NCBI GenBank assembly: GCA_041920215.1
Contig: JAYRSJ010000004.1
Span: 62,001 to 126,000, forward strand
Direction: 5' to 3'
Origin: JAYRSJ01 sp041920215
Lineage (GTDB): Bacteria > Pseudomonadota > Gammaproteobacteria > Burkholderiales > Burkholderiaceae_C
Length of the DNA: 64,000 bases
Both the position numbers and the translations under genes were made by a program. Below are positions 60,693 to 64,000 of this stretch, piece by piece; within the stretch, counting starts at the first letter, position 1, and every line of letters begins with the position of its first letter. The notes beneath the pieces were generated by a model. That model was given only the letters and a program-made list of their open reading frames with translations, made no database searches and was not told the origin of the DNA.

Positions 60693-62276
60693 TCAACCCT
60701 CCGGGGGGCAGGGCTTGCCATCCCTCAAGCGCCACAGCTTCAGGGGGTTGCCGTCCTGCAGCGCCGCTGGCAGCAGGGCCGGCGGCAGGCCCTGGTAGCA
60801 GACCGGCCGCAGAAAGCGCGCGATGGCCTGGCTGCCCACCGCGCTGTGGCGAGCATCGCTGCTGGCCGGATAGGGGCCGCCATGCACCATCGCGTGGCAG
60901 ACCTCGACGCCGGTGGGCCAGCCGTTGGCGACGATGCGGCCGACCCGGCGCTCCAGCAGCGGCAGCAGCTGCCGTGCCAGCGGCAGATCGGCATCGTCCA
61001 TCTGCAGCGTGGCCGTCAGCTGTCCCTCCAAGGCCTGCAGCACCGCGGTCAGCGCGCCGGCATCGGGGCAGACGACCAGCAGCGCGCTGGGGCCGAAGCA
61101 TTCCTGCTGCAGCGCCGGCCGGGCCAGGAAATCGGCCGCGGCCACCCGGTGCAGCAGGGCCTGCGCGCCGCGGCCGGCCTGGCCCTGGCCCAGGCGCTGC
61201 ACCCCGGGCTCGGCGGCCAGCGCGGCCACGCCGGCGCGGTAGGCCTCGAGAATGCCGGGGCTCAGCAGGGTGCCGGCCGGCAGGTCCGCCAACGCCGCCG
61301 CCGCTGCCGCCTCGAAGCGAGGCAAGGCCTGACCCTCGATGGCCAGCAGCAGACCGGGATTGGTGCAGAACTGGCCATGCCCCAGCGTCAGCGAGCCGAC
61401 AAAGCCCTGGGCCAGTGACTCGGCCCGCGCGTCCAGCGCCGCCGGCAGCAGCAGCACCGGGTTGATCGCGCTCATCTCGGCATAGACCGGGATGGGCTGG
61501 GGCCGCGCCTGGGCCAGGGCCTGCAGCGCCAGACCGCCGCGACGCGAGCCGGTGAAACCCACCGCCTGTATCGCCGGGTGCCGGACCAGGGCCTGGCCCA
61601 GCGCGGTGCCGCTGTCGTGCAGCAGCGCGAACACGCCGGGCGGCAGGCCGGCCGCGGCCACCGCCTGCTGTATCACCCGCCCCACCAGCTCCGAGGTGCC
61701 GGGATGGGCCGGGTGGGCCTTGACCACCACCGGGCAGCCGGCCGCCAGGGCTGCCGCGGTATCGCCACCGGCCACCGAGAAGGCCAGCGGGAAGTTGCTG
61801 GCACCGAACACCGCCACCGGGCCGATCGCGATCTGCTGGGCGCGCAGATCGGGCCGCGGCGGCTGGCGCTCCGGCTGGGCCGTATCCAGCACCACCCCCT
61901 GCCAGAGCCCGCAGCGCAGCCAGTCGGCAAACAGCTGCAGCTGATTGACGGTGCGCTGGCGCTCGCCCTGCAGCCGGGCCAGCGGCAGCGCCGTTTCCTG
62001 GTGGGCGCGCTGCAGCAGCGCGTCGCCCAGGGCCAGCAGGCCCGCGGCAATCGCCTCCAGCAGCGCCGCGCGCCGCTCGGGCGCCAGCTGGCGCAAGGTG
62101 TCGAAAGCCGCGTCGGCGAGGCGGCAGGCGGCGTCCACATCGGCCGCGTCGCCGCCGCCGAAGACCGGCTCCAGCCAGCCCTCCTGCTGCGGGCTCCAGG
62201 CGCGCAGACTGCCGGAGCGGCCCATGCGCTCCGCGCCGCCGATCAGCTGCGCACCGGTGATCACTGCGTCGCTCAT
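60693..62276 (-). CDS. 2,5-dioxovalerate (2-oxoglutarate semialdehyde) dehydrogenase-type ALDH
   Basis: 527 aa from ATG 62276. It belongs to the aldehyde dehydrogenase branch that oxidises 2-oxoglutarate semialdehyde to 2-oxoglutarate. FGASNFPLAFSVAGGDTAA and VVKAHPAHPGTSELVG are diagnostic. The general base Glu lies in PVYAEMSAINPV and the nucleophile Cys in GQFCTNPG. This step ends the oxidative catabolism of pentoses, sugar diacids and hydroxyproline. It lies 2 bases downstream of the TRAP binding protein gene and is therefore in the same operon, suggesting uptake and breakdown of a sugar acid. Confidence 0.88.
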   Translation of the reverse strand: MSDAVITGAQLIGGAERMGRSGSLRAWSPQQEGWLEPVFGGGDAADVDAACRLADAAFDTLRQLAPERRAALLEAIAAGLLALGDALLQRAHQETALPLARLQGERQRTVNQLQLFADWLRCGLWQGVVLDTAQPERQPPRPDLRAQQIAIGPVAVFGASNFPLAFSVAGGDTAAALAAGCPVVVKAHPAHPGTSELVGRVIQQAVAAAGLPPGVFALLHDSGTALGQALVRHPAIQAVGFTGSRRGGLALQALAQARPQPIPVYAEMSAINPVLLLPAALDARAESLAQGFVGSLTLGHGQFCTNPGLLLAIEGQALPRFEAAAAAALADLPAGTLLSPGILEAYRAGVAALAAEPGVQRLGQGQAGRGAQALLHRVAAADFLARPALQQECFGPSALLVVCPDAGALTAVLQALEGQLTATLQMDDADLPLARQLLPLLERRVGRIVANGWPTGVEVCHAMVHGGPYPASSDARHSAVGSQAIARFLRPVCYQGLPPALLPAALQDGNPLKLWRLRDGKPCPPEG

Positions 62277-62278
62277 GT

Positions 62279-63268
62279 TCAGAAGCCGGCGCCGATCTTG
62301 CGCAGCTGCGCGATCTGCGGCGCCTTGGCCAGCCACTGCGCATCGAAGCCCTTGATCAGCGGCGCGATGTCCAGGCCCGGCTCGGTCCTGATCGCGAACG
62401 GCAGGGCCTTGAACTTCTCGATCAGGCCCAGCTCGGTGGTGACGATGTCCTTGATCTGGGCGTCCAGGCTCTGACGCACGAGGCCGCGGATCAGCTCCTT
62501 GTCCTTGGCGTCCAAGCCCTGCCAGACCCGGCCCGAGACCAGGGGCGCGAAGGGCATGAACAGCGCATTCATCTGCAGCATGGCCTTGGCCACCTTGTCG
62601 AAGCGCTGGTTCCAGGAGAACTCGATATCGGCCTCCAGGCCGTCGACCTGGCCGTTGGCCATCGCGTCGAAGACCTGCGGCGTCGGGATCGGCGTCGGCG
62701 CGGCGCCGAGCTGCTGGTAGAAATCGCGGTAGACCGGAGTCGGGTTGATGCGCAGCTTCATGCCCCTGAGATCCTTGGCGCTGACAATCTCCTTGGTGGA
62801 GAACACCACGCGCATGCCGGTGATGCCCCAGCCCAGGCCGATCGTGCCGGTCTCGCGCGGCAGCACCTCCAGCAGTTTCAGCGCGGCCTCGTGGCGCACC
62901 AGCTTGGCCACATCGGTGGTCGAGCGCACCAGATAGGGCGCATTGATCGCCGCGACGCTGGCGACCCTCGAGCCCAGCTCGGCGGCCTGTATCCAGCCCA
63001 TGTCCAGCGCGCCGGTCTGCAGCTGCTGCATCATCGCCGCCTCGTTGCCCAGCTGTCCGGAGTGGAAGACGGTGGCGCTGAGGCGGCCGTTCGTTGCCTT
63101 CTTCAGCGCCTCGCCGAAGGCCAGCGCGGCGCGGTTCCAGGAATGGCCGGCCGGCGTGATCAGGCCGATGCGCAGATCACGGGCCTGGGCACGGGCCTGG
63201 CCGATGAAGGCGGGGGCGGCCAGCGCGACGGCGGCCTGGACGAGGTGACGACGGTTCAGCTGAGTCAT
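62279..63268 (-). CDS. dctP: TRAP transporter solute-binding protein (DctP family)
   Basis: 329 aa with a Tat-like signal (NRRHLVQAAVALAAPAFIG, cleavage near ARAQA). The DctP fold shows IGLITPAGHSWNRAALAFGEALKKATNG, SGQLGNEAAMMQQLQTGALDMGW and the ligand-carboxylate Arg region LRGMKLRINPTPVYRDFY. GAAPTPIPTPQVFDAMANGQVDG follows. It delivers an organic or sugar acid to the DctQM membrane subunits. It is encoded between dctM and the semialdehyde dehydrogenase. Confidence 0.93.
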   Translation of the reverse strand: MTQLNRRHLVQAAVALAAPAFIGQARAQARDLRIGLITPAGHSWNRAALAFGEALKKATNGRLSATVFHSGQLGNEAAMMQQLQTGALDMGWIQAAELGSRVASVAAINAPYLVRSTTDVAKLVRHEAALKLLEVLPRETGTIGLGWGITGMRVVFSTKEIVSAKDLRGMKLRINPTPVYRDFYQQLGAAPTPIPTPQVFDAMANGQVDGLEADIEFSWNQRFDKVAKAMLQMNALFMPFAPLVSGRVWQGLDAKDKELIRGLVRQSLDAQIKDIVTTELGLIEKFKALPFAIRTEPGLDIAPLIKGFDAQWLAKAPQIAQLRKIGAGF

Positions 63269-63287
63269 GGGGTGAGCCTTTCGAGGT

Positions 63288-64000
63288 TTAGTTCAGCAGG
63301 GCGAGGGACAGGCTGGGGAAGAGCGAGAGCAGCAGCAGCGCGAGACAGGAGACGAGGAAGAAGGGCAAGGTGACCAGGAACATCTTTCCCGGCTTGGCCC
63401 CGGTGACGGCGGCAGCCACGAAGAAGCTCAGGCCCACCGGCGGCGACATCAGGCCCAGCACCAGGTTCACGACGACGACGACACCGAAATGGCGCGGGTC
63501 TATGCCATAGACCTCGGTGGCGATGGGCAGCAGGATGGGCACGGTCATGATCAGGCCGGGAATGCCATCGATCACCGTGCCGATCAGCAGCAGGATCAGA
63601 TTGACCAGCAGCAAAAAGCTGATCGGGTCCTTGGCCACCGACTGGATCCAGCCGGCCGCCGCCTGCGGCACACGGCCATAGATCAGCAGCCAGGAGAACA
63701 CCGCGGCGGCGGCCACCAGGAAGAGCACGATGGCCGCATACACGGCGGCGCGCAGCAGCACCTGGGGCAGCATGGCCCAGCGGAATTCGCGCGTCACATA
63801 GCGGCCCACCAGGGCCGAGACCAGGGCGCCGACCGCGGCCGACTCGGTGGGGTTGGCCAGGCCGGCCAGGATGGAGCCGACGATGACGATGGGGATCAGC
63901 AGCGTGGGCGAGGCCCTCAGCACGGTGCGGGACCGCTGGGCCAGCGTACGCCGCTCGCTGCGCGGATAGCGGTGGACCAGGCCCAGGCCGGCGATCAGCA
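63288..64000 (-). CDS. dctM: TRAP transporter large permease (DctM family), C-terminal part
   Basis: The frame stays open from the stop at 63288 to the window edge, so the gene is cut; about 237 residues are visible. The DctM signature ANPTESAAVGALVSALVGRY and several TM segments (IVLFLVAAAAVFSWLLIYG, FLLLVNLILLLIGTVIDG, NLVLGLMSPPVGLSFFVAAAV) identify the Na+/solute symport subunit. The piece read from a GTG at 63923 is not a real start, as conserved-type sequence continues upstream. It precedes dctP by 19 bases. dctQ is not in the window and may be fused or lie upstream. Confidence 0.93.
   Translation of the reverse strand, partial: LIAGLGLVHRYPRSERRTLAQRSRTVLRASPTLLIPIVIVGSILAGLANPTESAAVGALVSALVGRYVTREFRWAMLPQVLLRAAVYAAIVLFLVAAAAVFSWLLIYGRVPQAAAGWIQSVAKDPISFLLLVNLILLLIGTVIDGIPGLIMTVPILLPIATEVYGIDPRHFGVVVVVNLVLGLMSPPVGLSFFVAAAVTGAKPGKMFLVTLPFFLVSCLALLLLSLFPSLSLALLN

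Overview
The window is GC-rich, gene-dense chromosomal DNA, most likely from a betaproteobacterium of the order Burkholderiales (Roseateles, Pelomonas, Paucibacter or Rubrivivax type). This is an inference from an FdsA-type NAD formate dehydrogenase, the rsmB - DUF4390 - ntrY - short ntrX block, a HU protein with a Lys/Ala-rich tail, Burkholderiales-style chemoreceptors and the general codon use. No IS element, integrase, phage gene or CRISPR array was seen, and no stretch longer than about 300 bases lacks a gene except the tRNA cluster near 45.1-45.6 kb.

Layout. 0-3 kb: end of a formate dehydrogenase operon (fdsB tail, fdsA). 3-8 kb: a chemoreceptor and a GGDEF/EAL protein joined stop-to-start, with a perfect TetR-type operator on their promoter and a TetR gene just upstream. 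8-11 kb: two orphan periplasmic binding proteins and a DUF533 protein. 10.7-11.9 kb: a self-contained redoxin-TetR operon with operators on an extended -10 promoter. 12-15 kb: a diguanylate cyclase, a monooxygenase-fold protein and an MFS exporter. 15-23.8 kb: a seven-gene tripartite ABC efflux operon that ends in its own sigma-54 activator and sensor kinase. It is preceded by a textbook -24/-12 promoter and dyad repeats at enhancer distance. 23.8-26.6 kb: HU, a PAS/GGDEF/EAL protein and tRNA-Leu. 26.7-31 kb: a lysine catabolic operon (lysine 6-dehydrogenase, aminoadipate semialdehyde dehydrogenase, 2-oxoadipate dioxygenase/decarboxylase) divergent from an Lrp-type regulator.

31-45 kb: M24 peptidase, NnrU-like protein, a large Ig-repeat lipoprotein, a glycerophosphodiesterase, a ketopantoate-reductase-like enzyme, a GST, a LytS/LytTR two-component pair, then an acyltransferase - Na/Pi transporter - glyoxalase I chain with ATGA overlaps. 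45-51 kb: tRNA Phe-Gly-Thr, ntrXY, DUF4390, rsmB. 50.7-54.5 kb: folE with a BLUF photoreceptor, facing a proA-queC-lemA operon. 54.5-60.7 kb: an ion transporter, a nitronate monooxygenase - GNAT - AEC carrier cluster and an orphan hybrid-free sensor kinase. 60.7-64 kb: a TRAP transporter with a 2-oxoglutarate-semialdehyde-type dehydrogenase, running off the right edge.

Themes: heavy signalling content (three c-di-GMP enzymes, a chemoreceptor, a blue-light sensor, four two-component kinases) and several compact, self-regulated operons whose cis sites can be read directly. The most striking are the sigma-54 efflux operon, which appears to start its mRNA almost at the first codon, and the TetR site in front of the chemoreceptor/c-di-GMP pair.
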